Source of the DNA: Sulfuricella sp. | GTDB taxonomy: Bacteria; Pseudomonadota; Gammaproteobacteria; Burkholderiales; Sulfuricellaceae | NCBI GenBank assembly: GCA_018336195.1 | Contig: JAGXQV010000024.1 | Span: 61,478-125,477 of the forward strand | DNA length: 64,000 bases | Direction of reading: 5' to 3' | Shown: positions 18,459 through 27,768 of the stretch, piece by piece | How positions within the stretch are numbered: position 1 is the stretch's first letter | Layout of the letters: each line of letters begins with the position of its first letter | Program-made: the position numbers and the translations under genes | The notes under the pieces: model-generated | Database searches by the model: none | The model's input: the letters and a program-made list of their open reading frames with translations, nothing else | Told to the model about the DNA's origin: nothing

Positions 18459-20627
18459 CTATTTGATGACGATTTGCTTTAGTTTTTCACACCCCACCTG
18501 CATACCTAGCTCACAAGCTTTACCTAAGTCTTTCTGGGCACCATCGAAATTTTTTAATGCGAAAAATATTTCACCGCGGTTTAAGTACGCCTGCGCCTCG
18601 GACGGGTTCAGCTTCAGCACCAAAGCGTACTCATCCAGCGCACGCTGAATCTGATTCAGCCGCACATACACCTGACTCCTGAAAAGATGCGCCTTGACGT
18701 GGGTGGGATCAGTCGAAATTGCATTACTTAGGCTGTCCAGCGCCTCTTGGTTGCGGCCCAGCCTGAAATTGGCGATCCCCCGCCCGAATTGCACATCGAA
18801 GGGATTCGGGTTTATTGCACGAGCAGCATCGAAGTCCTGCAGCGCATCAATGAAACGATTCATTTGAAGGTAGAGAGTGCCGCGGTCTATCAATGCATTA
18901 AGATTCCGACCATCTTTTCCGAGCGCTTTATCCAGCTCCTGCAACGCACCTTCATTTCTACCCTGCTTTCGGTATACGGCGCTGCGCAAAATATAGACAT
19001 CGGCCCATGTCAGCGAACCCGCCGCCTGTACTAGGTAATCCAAATCCTGCATGGCAAGCTCGTCGTGCCCGATTTGGTTATTGGCGGCCGCACGATTGTA
19101 GTAAGCCTTGAAGTTGTCTTTATTTAATTCAATTGCCTTGCTGTAATCATTGAGTGCGAGGGAATATTCCCTTAGCATGAAATATGCGGTCCCTCGATTC
19201 ACCCAGGAATCTGACTTGGCGGGGTTAATTTCGATAGCCTTTTTGAAGTCGGCCAAGGCCAATTCCGCGTTGCCAGACTTGATGTAAGCCCCGCCTCTTC
19301 CCGCGTACAAGCGATCTTTTCCAAGTCTTGAGCGTTGGTCTTCGTTATAGCTCAATGCATCGTTCCACGCCGCCAATTCCGATTTGAAGGTTGCAAGCCG
19401 ATTAGTCGCAATACCTCCAGCAATCACAACCATGATCGCCAGAACCGCGTAGGCGGCCCTTTCCGGGAAGCGCGACAAAATCAGCGGAAGCATCGCCGGA
19501 AGCCCGGCCAGCCAGAGATAATTTCGATAGATAACAAAAGGATCTTGCACCCACACTACCGTGAGTTCCGACAGGAATAGTACCCACGGGAACAACATCC
19601 CAAAGCCGAACAACCCCTTTTCCCCGCCGCGAAGCAACAGCCTCCCACCGATCACCGGCCATACCAGAAATGCCACGAACCCAATGGATTCCGGCCATGA
19701 AAAAAAACTGACCGGGAATGTTTCGCGGATATCTACCGACATCCAACCCGGATAGGGGACAAACCACAGCAAGAGGTACTTGAAGAACAGGTAACCCTGA
19801 TTCATGATGCTCAGCGGGTACGCATATTTCTGGATATCCGGATTTTGCTTTGCCAGGATACCCAAGAAGTTTTGTGACGTCTCATCAAACGCCTTACCTA
19901 GGATATCGGCGTAGTAATAAAACAGCCCGGACACAACCACCAGCCCGATGGGCACCACCCACCAAAACTCCTTCATCCCGCGCAAAGTGGGCTTGCGCAC
20001 CAACCCAACCAAAACCAGCGCTACCGCCAAGATCAAGAAGCTATGCTCTTTGGAAAATACTGCCAGCACGTAGAAAAAGCCTGAGGCGACATACCACCAT
20101 TTCTTTCCCTTTTCCAAGCCATTCAGCAGGCAGGCCAGCGAAAGGATAGAGAATAACGTTGCCATCACGATGCTGCGCTGCAGCAGATAGCCCGCCGCAT
20201 ACACTGATGTTGGATGAACGCCAAATATCAACGCGCCCGCAAAGGCAACGCCCAACGGATAGAGAGTTCGAGAGTTTTGAGAGGTATCGCCATTGACCAC
20301 TCGATACAGGGAGCTATAGAACCAGAAAATCGCCAGAACCGTTCCAATATGCAGCAGAATATTGGTTACCCTGAATACCAACCAGTTCTCACCTACAAGT
20401 TTATAGGTCAGCGCAAACGTCCCATACGAAACCCAACGAACCTGAAATATTGAGAAATTTCCGCCGTAATCGCTGAATATCCGTTCGGAAACCAACTGAT
20501 TCAAATCATCGAATAGTAGAGGGTTATGCACTGTCCCGGCATACATCACCGCAACAACGACCACCAGCAAACTTGCAAATAGCCAATAGCTACGCAGACC
20601 TGCTTCCTTTAACCCAAAACTCTTCAT
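18459..20627 (-). CDS. Multi-pass membrane protein with C-terminal TPR repeats, TMTC/PMT-like (candidate O-glycosyltransferase)
   Basis: About 722 residues from ATG 20627. The first two thirds hold about ten membrane helices and an early lumenal acidic motif NPLLFDDLN just after helix 1, the layout of GT-C enzymes of the PMT/TMTC type. The last third consists of about seven TPR units (LGKDRLYAGRGGAYIKSG, KAIEINPAKSDSWVNRG, KAIELNKDNFKAYYN and so on). Eukaryotic TMTC1-4 share this membrane-GT-C plus TPR layout and act in O-mannosylation; a similar role here is inference. I chose ATG 20627 because GAGG lies five bases before it; upstream in-frame starts at 20681, 20771 and 20789 are possible. 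It sits next to the Ser/Thr-rich S-layer-like gene, a possible substrate. Confidence 0.75.
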   Translation of the reverse strand: MKSFGLKEAGLRSYWLFASLLVVVVAVMYAGTVHNPLLFDDLNQLVSERIFSDYGGNFSIFQVRWVSYGTFALTYKLVGENWLVFRVTNILLHIGTVLAIFWFYSSLYRVVNGDTSQNSRTLYPLGVAFAGALIFGVHPTSVYAAGYLLQRSIVMATLFSILSLACLLNGLEKGKKWWYVASGFFYVLAVFSKEHSFLILAVALVLVGLVRKPTLRGMKEFWWVVPIGLVVVSGLFYYYADILGKAFDETSQNFLGILAKQNPDIQKYAYPLSIMNQGYLFFKYLLLWFVPYPGWMSVDIRETFPVSFFSWPESIGFVAFLVWPVIGGRLLLRGGEKGLFGFGMLFPWVLFLSELTVVWVQDPFVIYRNYLWLAGLPAMLPLILSRFPERAAYAVLAIMVVIAGGIATNRLATFKSELAAWNDALSYNEDQRSRLGKDRLYAGRGGAYIKSGNAELALADFKKAIEINPAKSDSWVNRGTAYFMLREYSLALNDYSKAIELNKDNFKAYYNRAAANNQIGHDELAMQDLDYLVQAAGSLTWADVYILRSAVYRKQGRNEGALQELDKALGKDGRNLNALIDRGTLYLQMNRFIDALQDFDAARAINPNPFDVQFGRGIANFRLGRNQEALDSLSNAISTDPTHVKAHLFRSQVYVRLNQIQRALDEYALVLKLNPSEAQAYLNRGEIFFALKNFDGAQKDLGKACELGMQVGCEKLKQIVIK

Positions 20628-20747
20628 GTTCGCCTCGAATTTTTGCCAATAATTAGCTAAACGACTTGCGATGTTGGACATCGCGGAAATCCCGAATTCT
20701 ATACTGGATTTGCGACAAACACGCATTCCCGACCTTTTTATTGGAGC

Positions 20748-20769
20748 GCCAAATGGTGAGCCATTTGGC
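20748..20769. repeat. Perfect 9-bp inverted repeat
   Basis: GCCAAATGG, a four-base spacer TGAG, then CCATTTGGC. It lies in the leader of the TMTC-like gene, between the S-layer terminator and the preferred ATG. It could be an operator or an RNA hairpin. There is no T-run after it on the minus strand, so it is not an obvious terminator. Confidence 0.6.
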
Positions 20770-20838
20770 ATTACATATACCACCGCCACAACATGAACAA
20801 ATCAAGTCATGTCACTTTACGCTTATGTATATCTAAAA

Positions 20839-20866
20839 AAAAACGCCCCGAAATCGGGGCGTTTTT
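20839..20866. terminator. Strong intrinsic terminator, probably bidirectional
   Basis: Hairpin with CGCCCCG and CGGGGCG arms (20844-20850 and 20855-20861), flanked by A5 on one side and T5 on the other, so it ends in a T-run on both strands. It lies 52 bases past the stop of the S-layer-like gene, where a highly expressed surface-protein transcript would be expected to end. Confidence 0.93.
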
Positions 20867-20917
20867 CTATCTCGTTCAAATCCTCGCAACAATTGCCGCG
20901 AGGATTCCTTGAGATGA

Positions 20918-23374
20918 TTAGTTGATGGTGTAAGCCAAGTTGTATGTACCGCTGTTCAGCATGCTGTTGCAAGCCGTACCAGCGGGAGACAACGCGCCAC
21001 CAACACCGTGACCGACGTAGATCTGCGTACCCTTCAGTACGGTCAGGTCGGCTGCGGCGGGCAACAGATTGAAGCTGGACACAGCTGCCAACGTACCGGT
21101 GAAGTAAGACGGGGCCGTCGTGCAGGTCGTGAACAGGGTCCAACCAGACTTGCTGTCCATGAAGTACACACCACCGATACCCGAGCTGGTCGGAACAACC
21201 GCAGCCACGAATACGCTGCCTTGCTTGCTGAGGTCGTTGCCGGCCGGAACGTAACCCACGCTGATATTTTGCGAGGTAATCGTGCCGGTTGCGGCTGCGG
21301 TCGGCGTCCCCACCGTCGAGGAACCAATGGTTGCCACAGCGAGGGTTTGCTTGGTTGCGCCAGCCTTGCTGGTCCAGACGGATGAATCTTCACCACCCAT
21401 CACCGCCACGGTAGAAGTACCGGCGCTGGATGCACCCGCCACGATTGCGTTCACCGCACCGGCGGTCGCGGAACTGGAGGACTTAACCTTCAGACCGGTA
21501 ACCTTGTAGGTGTAGGAACCAGAAGTGGAGTTGGAAGCACCGGACACCGTAATGAACAACTCGCGAGGCGTCCCGCTACCACCATCCTTGACGGTGATGG
21601 TGGGCGAGCTACCGATAGCAGTCGTCGTCACATCCGTACCAGCGGCATCGTACACCTTAACCGTTACATCGGTGGCGTTGGTCAGCGTGTCACCGGTCAG
21701 CGCGTCACCGCTGGCCTTCTGGATCGTGTAGCCAGTCGGCAAGGCAATACCGATCACGTTGGCTGCAGCAAGAGCACTGTACTTGCCTTCCGTAATAGCG
21801 ATCTCGGGAATGGTGAAGGTGCTACCTGCGGTGATCGTCGATGCACCGGACGCTACAGAAGCGTTAGTAGCGTTGGCGATTTCAGCCATCTTGACGGTCT
21901 GAGCGGATGCACCGGCGGAACCACCGATCGTCACGTTCATGTCACCCACGGTTGCGCTGGTGAAATCCAGATCACCGAAAGTAATCACGGTGTTGCCAGC
22001 GGTCGTGGTCGATGCCGTGGCGATCGTGTAGCTTGCCGACTTGGAATCGGTCGCCACAGTCTCGGTACCGATGCTAATCGTGGTATCGGTGCTGGTCAGG
22101 GATGTCGTTGCATTGGAGAGCTTGACGCCATTGGACATCGTCAACGACAGGGAACCGTTTGCCGCCAAGGAACCGCCCACCAATTCAGCGATCTTCATGG
22201 TATCCGCTTCAGCGCCGACGCAACCCGACAAAGCCGTATAGGTACGACCGGTGAAGCAGGTATCGTAATCGGTCGTGCCGCCGGAAGTAGCCTCAACGAA
22301 AGTCGTCGTCGTTCCCTTGGCAACTACAGCACCAATCACCACGTCGGACTGGCTAATCACCGCATTGCCACTGTAAACCTTCACTGTAACAGTCACGTTG
22401 CCAGCCGCGCTACCCGCCGGAACAAACACCGAACCACCGGTCGACTTAATCTTGTAGGGGGTAGTCGTCGAAGCAGCCAGACTCGTTTCGAACTGATAAG
22501 CTGCGATCGTGGTGGAATTGCCCGTACCGGAACCATCGGACACCTTGCCCGCGCCATCAATCGGATCGGTACCGCTGTCCACAGCAACCGTCGGCTTGGT
22601 CGCCCAAGTATAGCCACCATTCAGCGTCAACGTCACATCAGCAGTGGAAGTGTTGTTGGTAAAGGAGCCCGGAACCGTTTCAGCAATATTAATTTGCGTC
22701 GGGGTCAGAGTTTGGCTGGCAGCCACGTTGTTAGCAGAAGTCGTATTCAAAGCGATCGTAGCACCCTTGGAGGCCACGGTAGCCACATAGCTATTGGTAC
22801 CGGTGGTCACACCAACTGCGGTGGACGCGGAAGCGATGCTGACATTGACAGAGGAGCCCACGGTGCTGCTGCTGGTGTTCATGGTGATGTTGGACAACAC
22901 GATAAACGACGGGGTACCGGCCACACTCAAGGCAGACACGGTCAACGGAATACGACCACTGCTGTCGACATCCGCAGCAACCACGGAATATTCGCTACCA
23001 ACGGTGTTAGCAGCAACGGCGTTGCCATTCATCGTGGTAAACGCCAGAACCTTGTTCGGCAGACCAATCTTCGTACCCGCAGCAAACTTGGCACCGTTGT
23101 CGAGTGCCAGATAGATATTGCCGCCAATCGGACCAATTGCGCCACCAACGGATTCAGTGATGGTCACGGACTGGTTGTTCGCCACAACCGAGGAACCAAC
23201 TGAAACGTTAACACCGCTGGAAGTGCCGACAGCCTGGGTGGTATCTTCAAACTGATTGGCGGATGCAGCACCCATCGGGGCAACCATCGGAACTGCAACA
23301 AACCCCGTGCCCACAGCCGAAAAAGCTGCTGCAACACTTGCCACAACCATTTTTTTCTTGAACGATTGATTCAT
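20918..23374 (-). CDS. Secreted Thr/Ser/Ala/Val-rich surface protein, probable S-layer protein
   Basis: An 818-residue protein with a Sec signal peptide: MNQSFKKK, a hydrophobic core, and a probable cleavage after APMGAASA. The mature protein is dominated by Thr, Ser, Ala, Val and Gly with few charged residues and many beta-like stretches. Repeated motifs such as ITESVGG, IAETVPG and IAELVGG precede low-complexity segments, suggesting repeated beta domains. No SLH, cadherin or catalytic motif is seen. A consensus AGGAG lies seven bases before the ATG, and a strong terminator follows, both signs of high expression. S-layer identity is inferred from composition, size, signal peptide and these signals. 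It may be glycosylated by the polysaccharide enzymes encoded around it (inference). Confidence 0.72.
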   Translation of the reverse strand: MNQSFKKKMVVASVAAAFSAVGTGFVAVPMVAPMGAASANQFEDTTQAVGTSSGVNVSVGSSVVANNQSVTITESVGGAIGPIGGNIYLALDNGAKFAAGTKIGLPNKVLAFTTMNGNAVAANTVGSEYSVVAADVDSSGRIPLTVSALSVAGTPSFIVLSNITMNTSSSTVGSSVNVSIASASTAVGVTTGTNSYVATVASKGATIALNTTSANNVAASQTLTPTQINIAETVPGSFTNNTSTADVTLTLNGGYTWATKPTVAVDSGTDPIDGAGKVSDGSGTGNSTTIAAYQFETSLAASTTTPYKIKSTGGSVFVPAGSAAGNVTVTVKVYSGNAVISQSDVVIGAVVAKGTTTTFVEATSGGTTDYDTCFTGRTYTALSGCVGAEADTMKIAELVGGSLAANGSLSLTMSNGVKLSNATTSLTSTDTTISIGTETVATDSKSASYTIATASTTTAGNTVITFGDLDFTSATVGDMNVTIGGSAGASAQTVKMAEIANATNASVASGASTITAGSTFTIPEIAITEGKYSALAAANVIGIALPTGYTIQKASGDALTGDTLTNATDVTVKVYDAAGTDVTTTAIGSSPTITVKDGGSGTPRELFITVSGASNSTSGSYTYKVTGLKVKSSSSATAGAVNAIVAGASSAGTSTVAVMGGEDSSVWTSKAGATKQTLAVATIGSSTVGTPTAAATGTITSQNISVGYVPAGNDLSKQGSVFVAAVVPTSSGIGGVYFMDSKSGWTLFTTCTTAPSYFTGTLAAVSSFNLLPAAADLTVLKGTQIYVGHGVGGALSPAGTACNSMLNSGTYNLAYTIN

Positions 23375-23804
23375 TGATTTTCTCCTTTTCGATTTTACCC
23401 GCTCCCCTTTTACCCTAGCCCTAACAGACTAAGGATCAACAAGGAGAACCTAATTACTACCCTTACAAACCTTTACATCCATCCATTCGCGGCAAGAAGC
23501 CGTCAGTCTTTAACTATCGTCTCCCCGCCCCTCCTTTCCAAGAAACCATTCCCGTGCAAGCAAAAGCTCCTGGCAGCGCACAAGGCAGTAAGGCGCATAG
23601 GCCAAATTTACCTGCCACCACACCCACTGTCAAGAACAAACTGGCGCCTTCCGGCTGAATTTCCCACGTGAATTCGCTGAATCCATTGGATTTCGTGCTT
23701 AAATTAGCACGCAACCCCCCTATCCACAAGCATTGTCGCGGCATTCCGCCCCCCATTCCCGCCAACTGTTGCGGAAAAACAACACGTCTATCATTACTCA
23801 CAAA
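23375..23804. other. Long leader region upstream of the S-layer-like gene
   Basis: About 430 bases between rfbD and the S-layer-like gene. It holds the AGGAG ribosome-binding site of the latter and presumably its promoter and a long 5' leader, but I cannot pick a convincing hexamer pair. A 95-codon minus-strand frame (23514-23801) crosses it; it lacks any recognisable domain and is not called. Confidence 0.5.
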
Positions 23805-24677
23805 CTAAGCATTGGCGCGCAATTCAGCCATCGCCAATTCCAACCCTGTCCGCCAGTCCGGCATGGACACCCCGAATTCCCGGCGCAGCTTGTCGTTGGA
23901 CAACACCGAGTTCTTCGGACGCGCCGCGGGCAGGGGATATTCGCTAGTGGGGATAGGCAACAACCGGGGCTGCTTGTCCAAACCAGCGCTTTCGATGATG
24001 GCGCTGGCGAAACCGTGCCAGGAAGTATTGCCAGCAGCGGTGAAATTGTAGATTCCGCTTAGCTCCTGCAAGCCCTTGACCCGTTGGGCGACGATTTGCG
24101 CGGTGGTTTCGGCAATCAGGCGACTCCAGGTGGGCGCACCGATCTGGTCGGCGACGATTTTCAGTTCATCGCGGTCTTTCGCCAAGCGCAGGATAGTGAG
24201 CAGGAAGTTTTTGCCGCGCACCCCATACACCCAACTAGTGCGCAGGATAAGGTGCGGCACGCCCACGGCACGCACGGCGTCCTCGCCGGCCAGCTTGGTC
24301 CTGCCGTAAACATTGAGCGGGCAGGTAGGGTCGTCTTCGACGTAGGCGACAGGTTTGCTGCCGTCGAACACGTAATCAGTGGAGTAATGCACCAGCACCG
24401 CACCGAGGCGCTTGGCTTCCTCGGCCATGATGCCGGGGGCTACGCCGTTCACCGCCTGGGCGACGTCCGGCTCGCTTTCCGCCTTGTCCACGGCGGTATA
24501 GGCGGCGGGATTGACGATCAAGTGCGGCTTGACCTCGCGGATCACGGCGCGGATCGAATCGGGATTGCGCAGATCCAGCGTGGCGCGATCTACCGCAACC
24601 GCCTCGCCCAGCGGCGCCAGGGTGCGCTGCAACTCCCAGCCAACTTGGCCGTTCTTGCCGGTTACGAGGATTTTCAT
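23805..24677 (-). CDS. rfbD: dTDP-4-dehydrorhamnose reductase
   Basis: The final enzyme of dTDP-L-rhamnose synthesis, reducing dTDP-4-keto-L-rhamnose with NAD(P)H. 290 residues, with the N-terminal cofactor motif VTGKNGQVGWEL, VNPAAYTAVDKAE, STDYVFDG and the catalytic YxxxK as YGRTK, followed by RTSWVYG. ATG at 24677 overlaps the rfbC stop as ATGA. Last gene of the rfbB-A-C-D run. Confidence 0.96.
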   Translation of the reverse strand: MKILVTGKNGQVGWELQRTLAPLGEAVAVDRATLDLRNPDSIRAVIREVKPHLIVNPAAYTAVDKAESEPDVAQAVNGVAPGIMAEEAKRLGAVLVHYSTDYVFDGSKPVAYVEDDPTCPLNVYGRTKLAGEDAVRAVGVPHLILRTSWVYGVRGKNFLLTILRLAKDRDELKIVADQIGAPTWSRLIAETTAQIVAQRVKGLQELSGIYNFTAAGNTSWHGFASAIIESAGLDKQPRLLPIPTSEYPLPAARPKNSVLSNDKLRREFGVSMPDWRTGLELAMAELRANA

Positions 24678-25222
24678 GGGTATACCTCCGCCTGGGCCAG
24701 CGGCGTTCCCTTGGCGTCCTTGCCGGAGAGCAGCGGTTCATTGCCGTCGAGCGGCCAGGCTATCCCCAGTTCGGGATCGTTCCACAGGATGCTACGCTCG
24801 AATTCCGGCGCCCAGTAATCGGTGGTCTTGTAGAGAAACTCGGCGTAATCGGAAGTCACCACGAAACCGTGGGCGAAGCCGGCGGGAACCCACAACATGC
24901 GCTTGTTTTCGGCGGAAAGCTCGACCCCCACCCATTGGCCGAAGGTTGGCGAGCTTTTGCGGATGTCCACCGCCACGTCGAACACCGTCCCGACCGTGGC
25001 ACGCACCAGCTTCCCCTGGGCCTGCTGGATTTGGTAATGAAGCCCGCGCAACACGTTCTTCGCCGAGCGGGAATGGTTGTCCTGGACGAATTCACCACTA
25101 TAGCCGGTCATTTCCGCGAATTTGCGGGCGTTGAAGCTCTCGTAGAAGAATCCGCGCGAGTCACCGAACACCTGCGGTTCGATGATGATGACGTCGGGAA
25201 TGGCGGTGGGAATGGCTTTCAT
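24674..25222 (-). CDS. rfbC: dTDP-4-dehydrorhamnose 3,5-epimerase
   Basis: RmlC cupin of 182 residues in the dTDP-rhamnose operon. Catalytic His62 sits in VLRGLHYQIQ; RGFFYESFN, VGTVFDVAVDIRKSSPTFG and VPAGFAHGF are classical RmlC motifs. Its start shares a base with the rfbA stop (TAATG) and its stop overlaps rfbD. Unlike the paralogue at 6738-7277 it has the standard RGLHYQ. Confidence 0.96.
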   Translation of the reverse strand: MKAIPTAIPDVIIIEPQVFGDSRGFFYESFNARKFAEMTGYSGEFVQDNHSRSAKNVLRGLHYQIQQAQGKLVRATVGTVFDVAVDIRKSSPTFGQWVGVELSAENKRMLWVPAGFAHGFVVTSDYAEFLYKTTDYWAPEFERSILWNDPELGIAWPLDGNEPLLSGKDAKGTPLAQAEVYP

Positions 25223-26145
25223 TAGTACACCTTCTCCTGCAACAGGTTGAGCAGATATTGTCCGTAGCCGTTCTTGCGCATTGGCGCGGCGAGGGTTTCG
25301 AGTTGCTGGGCGTCAATATAGCCCATACGGTAGGCGATTTCCTCGGGGCAAGCGATTTTCAGCCCCTGTCGCCGTTCGATGGTTTCGATGAAAGCCGAGG
25401 CTTCCAGCATGGACTCGTGGGTGCCCGTGTCGAGCCAGGCCATGCCGCGCCCCATCACTTCCACGTCGAGGTCGCCGAGTTCCAGGTATCGACGATTGAC
25501 GTCGGTGATCTCCAACTCACCGCGCGGCGAGGGCTTGATCGAGGCAGCGACATCCAGGACGCGGTTATCGTAGAAATACAGCCCGGTAACGGCATAGCGC
25601 GACTTCGGCTGGGCGGGCTTTTCTTCCAGACTGATGGCATGACCATCGGCATCGAACTCGACTACGCCGTAGCGCTCCGGATCGTGCACCGGATAAGCAA
25701 ACACCGTCGCACCCTTTTCCTGGTTTGCCGCGTTGCGCAACTGTTGACCGAACTCGTGACCGTAGAAGATATTGTCGCCCAACACCAAAGCGCTAGGCGA
25801 CGTACCGACGAATTCACGACCGATGATGAACGCCTGTGCCAGCCCGTCCGGCGAAGGCTGCACGGCATAGGAGACATTCAGCCCCCACTGGCTGCCGTCG
25901 CCGAGCAATTGCTCGAAGCGCGGCGTATCCTGCGGCGTGGAGATCAGCAGGATGTCGCGAATCCCCGACAACATCAGGGTTGTCAGCGGGTAATAGATCA
26001 TCGGCTTGTCGTAAATCGGCAGCAATTGCTTGGATACGACTTGTGTCACCGGGTAGAGGCGCGTTCCCGAGCCGCCCGCCAGAATAATTCCTTTGCGGGT
26101 GATAGGTGATGAGTGATGGGTGATGGGTGGCGTAGGCTGGGTCAT
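25222..26145 (-). CDS. rfbA: Glucose-1-phosphate thymidylyltransferase with repeat-derived N-terminal extension
   Basis: RfbA makes dTDP-glucose from glucose-1-phosphate and dTTP. Motifs: [40 protein letters not shown] and [11 protein letters not shown]. Family members normally start directly at KGIILAGG. Here the only start in reach is ATG 26145, giving about 17 extra residues that include [10 protein letters not shown], the translation of a degenerate heptanucleotide repeat array (26098-26130). The ATG overlaps the stop of the four-helix-bundle gene (ATGA), so rfbA translation appears coupled to it. An internal non-ATG start closer to KGIILAGG cannot be excluded. Confidence 0.95.
   Translation of the reverse strand: MTQPTPPITHHSSPITRKGIILAGGSGTRLYPVTQVVSKQLLPIYDKPMIYYPLTTLMLSGIRDILLISTPQDTPRFEQLLGDGSQWGLNVSYAVQPSPDGLAQAFIIGREFVGTSPSALVLGDNIFYGHEFGQQLRNAANQEKGATVFAYPVHDPERYGVVEFDADGHAISLEEKPAQPKSRYAVTGLYFYDNRVLDVAASIKPSPRGELEITDVNRRYLELGDLDVEVMGRGMAWLDTGTHESMLEASAFIETIERRQGLKIACPEEIAYRMGYIDAQQLETLAAPMRKNGYGQYLLNLLQEKVY
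26098..26130. repeat. Degenerate heptanucleotide array, left arm around the four-helix-bundle gene
   Basis: About five imperfect copies of GGTGATG on the plus strand, within the 5' coding part of rfbA. It is in inverted orientation to the perfect array at 26513-26582, so the two arrays flank the four-helix-bundle gene as inverted repeats. Confidence 0.85.
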
Positions 26146-26519
26146 GGTGCGGCAACTCTTTCGTTATGTACCTTCTTGTGCAAACCGGTTATCAGGCGAG
26201 AGACTCTATCAAGCAATGGAAATACGTCATGAGATTGTTCCAGATAACCAAGGTCGGCAGCAATCAACAATTGTGTTTCCAACTCACTTAAAGAGCCACG
26301 AGCAATACTTAAAAACTGGGCAAATTCCTTCTGACTGGAACGAGCCGCCCCTTCAGCCACATTGCTTGGCACGGAAACCGCAGCTCGGCGCATCTGCGAG
26401 GTCAAGCCATACAACTCTTCTCTGGGGAATTTTTGGCTTGCCAGATAAACCACCTTGACCAGCACCATGGATTCTTTCCAGGCTTCGAGCCGGCAATGCG
26501 GGCGGAGGGTTTCACCCAT
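26142..26519 (-). CDS. Four-helix-bundle protein (23S rRNA intervening-sequence/S23-like family)
   Basis: A 125-residue protein of the four-helix-bundle family first found in 23S rRNA intervening sequences. The pattern [11 protein letters not shown], the helix 2 motif [24 protein letters not shown] and [19 protein letters not shown] are diagnostic. Its ATG (26519; a GTG lies one codon earlier) is inside the last heptanucleotide repeat copy, and its stop overlaps rfbA. It interrupts the usual rfbB-rfbA order. Members are common in polysaccharide loci and have no established biochemical function; a stabilising or assembly role is only a guess. Confidence 0.9.
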   Translation of the reverse strand: MGETLRPHCRLEAWKESMVLVKVVYLASQKFPREELYGLTSQMRRAAVSVPSNVAEGAARSSQKEFAQFLSIARGSLSELETQLLIAADLGYLEQSHDVFPLLDRVSRLITGLHKKVHNERVAAP

Positions 26520-26582
26520 CACCCATCACCCATCACCCATCACCCATCACCCATCACCCATCACCCATCACCCATCACCCAT
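26513..26582. repeat. Ten perfect tandem copies of a heptanucleotide (CACCCAT on plus strand)
   Basis: Seventy bases of uninterrupted CACCCAT units between rfbB and the four-helix-bundle gene, followed by a degenerate copy. Read in the direction of rfb transcription the unit is GTGATGG, which contains both a ribosome-binding-like GGTG and ATG/GTG start codons. One copy provides the start of the four-helix-bundle gene. Because 7 is not a multiple of 3, copy-number change would shift frame for anything translated across it. Confidence 0.97.
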
Positions 26583-26588
26583 TCCCCA

Positions 26589-27644
26589 TCACCCGTACTG
26601 TTTATCGACCCACTCGCGATACGCGCCGCTGGTCACGTTGTTGATCCACCCGGCGTTGTCGAGATACCAGCGCACTGTCTTGCGGATGCCGGTTTCGAAG
26701 GTTTCCTGGGGTTTCCAGCCGAGTTCGCGCTCGATCTTGCGGGCATTGATGGCGTAGCGGCGGTCGTGGCCGGGGCGATCCTTGACGTAGGTAATCAGCG
26801 ACGTGTAAGGCTGGCCGTTGGCGGCGGGCTGTTGCTCGTCGAGAATGGCGCACACGGTGTGGATCACGTCGAGGTTGGTTTTCTCGTTCCATCCGCCGAT
26901 ATTGTAGGTTTCGCCGAGGCGTCCGCCTTTCAGCACCTCGCGGATCGCCGTGCAGTGATCGCCGACATGCAACCAATCGCGGATATTGAGGCCATCGCCG
27001 TACACCGGCAGGGGCTTGCCGTTCAGCGCATTGAGGATCATCAGCGGGATAAGCTTTTCGGGAAACTGGAACGCACCGTAATTGTTGGAACAATTGGTGG
27101 TCAGCACGGGCATTCCGTAGGTGTGGTGGTAGGCCCGCACCAGATGATCGGAAGCCGCCTTGGACGCGGAATACGGGCTGTTCGGGGCATACGCGGTGGT
27201 TTCGGTGAAAGGCGCGTCATCCGACCCCAGCGAGCCATACACCTCGTCGGTGGAAACGTGCAGAAAACGGAACGCGGCACGTTCGACGTCAGGCAGACCG
27301 CCCCAATAGGCACGCGCTTCTTCGAGCAGCTTGAAGGTACCGTTGATGTTGGTTTCGATGAAATCCGCCGGGCCGTGTATGGAGCGGTCAACGTGGCTTT
27401 CCGCGGCGAAATGAACGATGGCGCGCGGCTTATGCTCCTTGAGCAGCTTGCCGACCAGTTCGCTGTCGCCGATGTCGCCGCGCACGAAGATGTGGCGGGA
27501 GTCGTTTTGCAGCGCCGCGAGATTTTCCAGGTTACCCGCGTAGGTCAGTTTATCGAGATTGACCACCGGGCCGTGCCCACCGGCGATCCAGTCAAGTACG
27601 AAATTCGAGCCTATAAAACCGGCACCACCTGTTACTAGAATCAA
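26589..27644 (-). CDS. rfbB: dTDP-glucose 4,6-dehydratase
   Basis: Extended SDR of 351 residues converting dTDP-glucose to dTDP-4-keto-6-deoxyglucose. The cofactor motif is [12 protein letters not shown], the active-site motif is [11 protein letters not shown], the catalytic YxxxK is YSASK, and [15 protein letters not shown] and [10 protein letters not shown] are RmlB signatures. The start is a TTG at 27644 preceded by GGGAG at seven bases; no ATG lies close enough. First gene of the rhamnose operon, followed by a heptanucleotide array directly past its stop. Confidence 0.96.
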   Translation of the reverse strand: MILVTGGAGFIGSNFVLDWIAGGHGPVVNLDKLTYAGNLENLAALQNDSRHIFVRGDIGDSELVGKLLKEHKPRAIVHFAAESHVDRSIHGPADFIETNINGTFKLLEEARAYWGGLPDVERAAFRFLHVSTDEVYGSLGSDDAPFTETTAYAPNSPYSASKAASDHLVRAYHHTYGMPVLTTNCSNNYGAFQFPEKLIPLMILNALNGKPLPVYGDGLNIRDWLHVGDHCTAIREVLKGGRLGETYNIGGWNEKTNLDVIHTVCAILDEQQPAANGQPYTSLITYVKDRPGHDRRYAINARKIERELGWKPQETFETGIRKTVRWYLDNAGWINNVTSGAYREWVDKQYG

Positions 27645-27663
27645 GTTTTTTCTCCCTGGTTCG

Positions 27664-27752
27664 GGTGATGGGTGATGAGCAATGAGTGATGGGTAAAATC
27701 TTTTCGGCGCCTATGGCGCTTTCCCATCACTCATCACCCATTCCCCATCACC
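27664..27752. repeat. Inverted pair of degenerate heptanucleotide arrays between rfbB and the epimerase gene
   Basis: Two 30-base arms (27664-27693 and 27723-27752) match in 25 of 30 positions as inverted repeats; both are made of GTGATGG-like units. The 29-base centre contains a small GGCGCC/GGCGC hairpin. The RNA would fold into a long hairpin that might act as a terminator or stabiliser between the two genes. Confidence 0.88.
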
Positions 27753-27768
27753 AACTCAGTTATAAGAC

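Noticed and set aside
23514..23801. 95-codon frame between rfbD and the S-layer-like gene
   Set aside because: No recognisable domain, unusual composition, and it occupies the expected promoter/leader of the S-layer-like gene.
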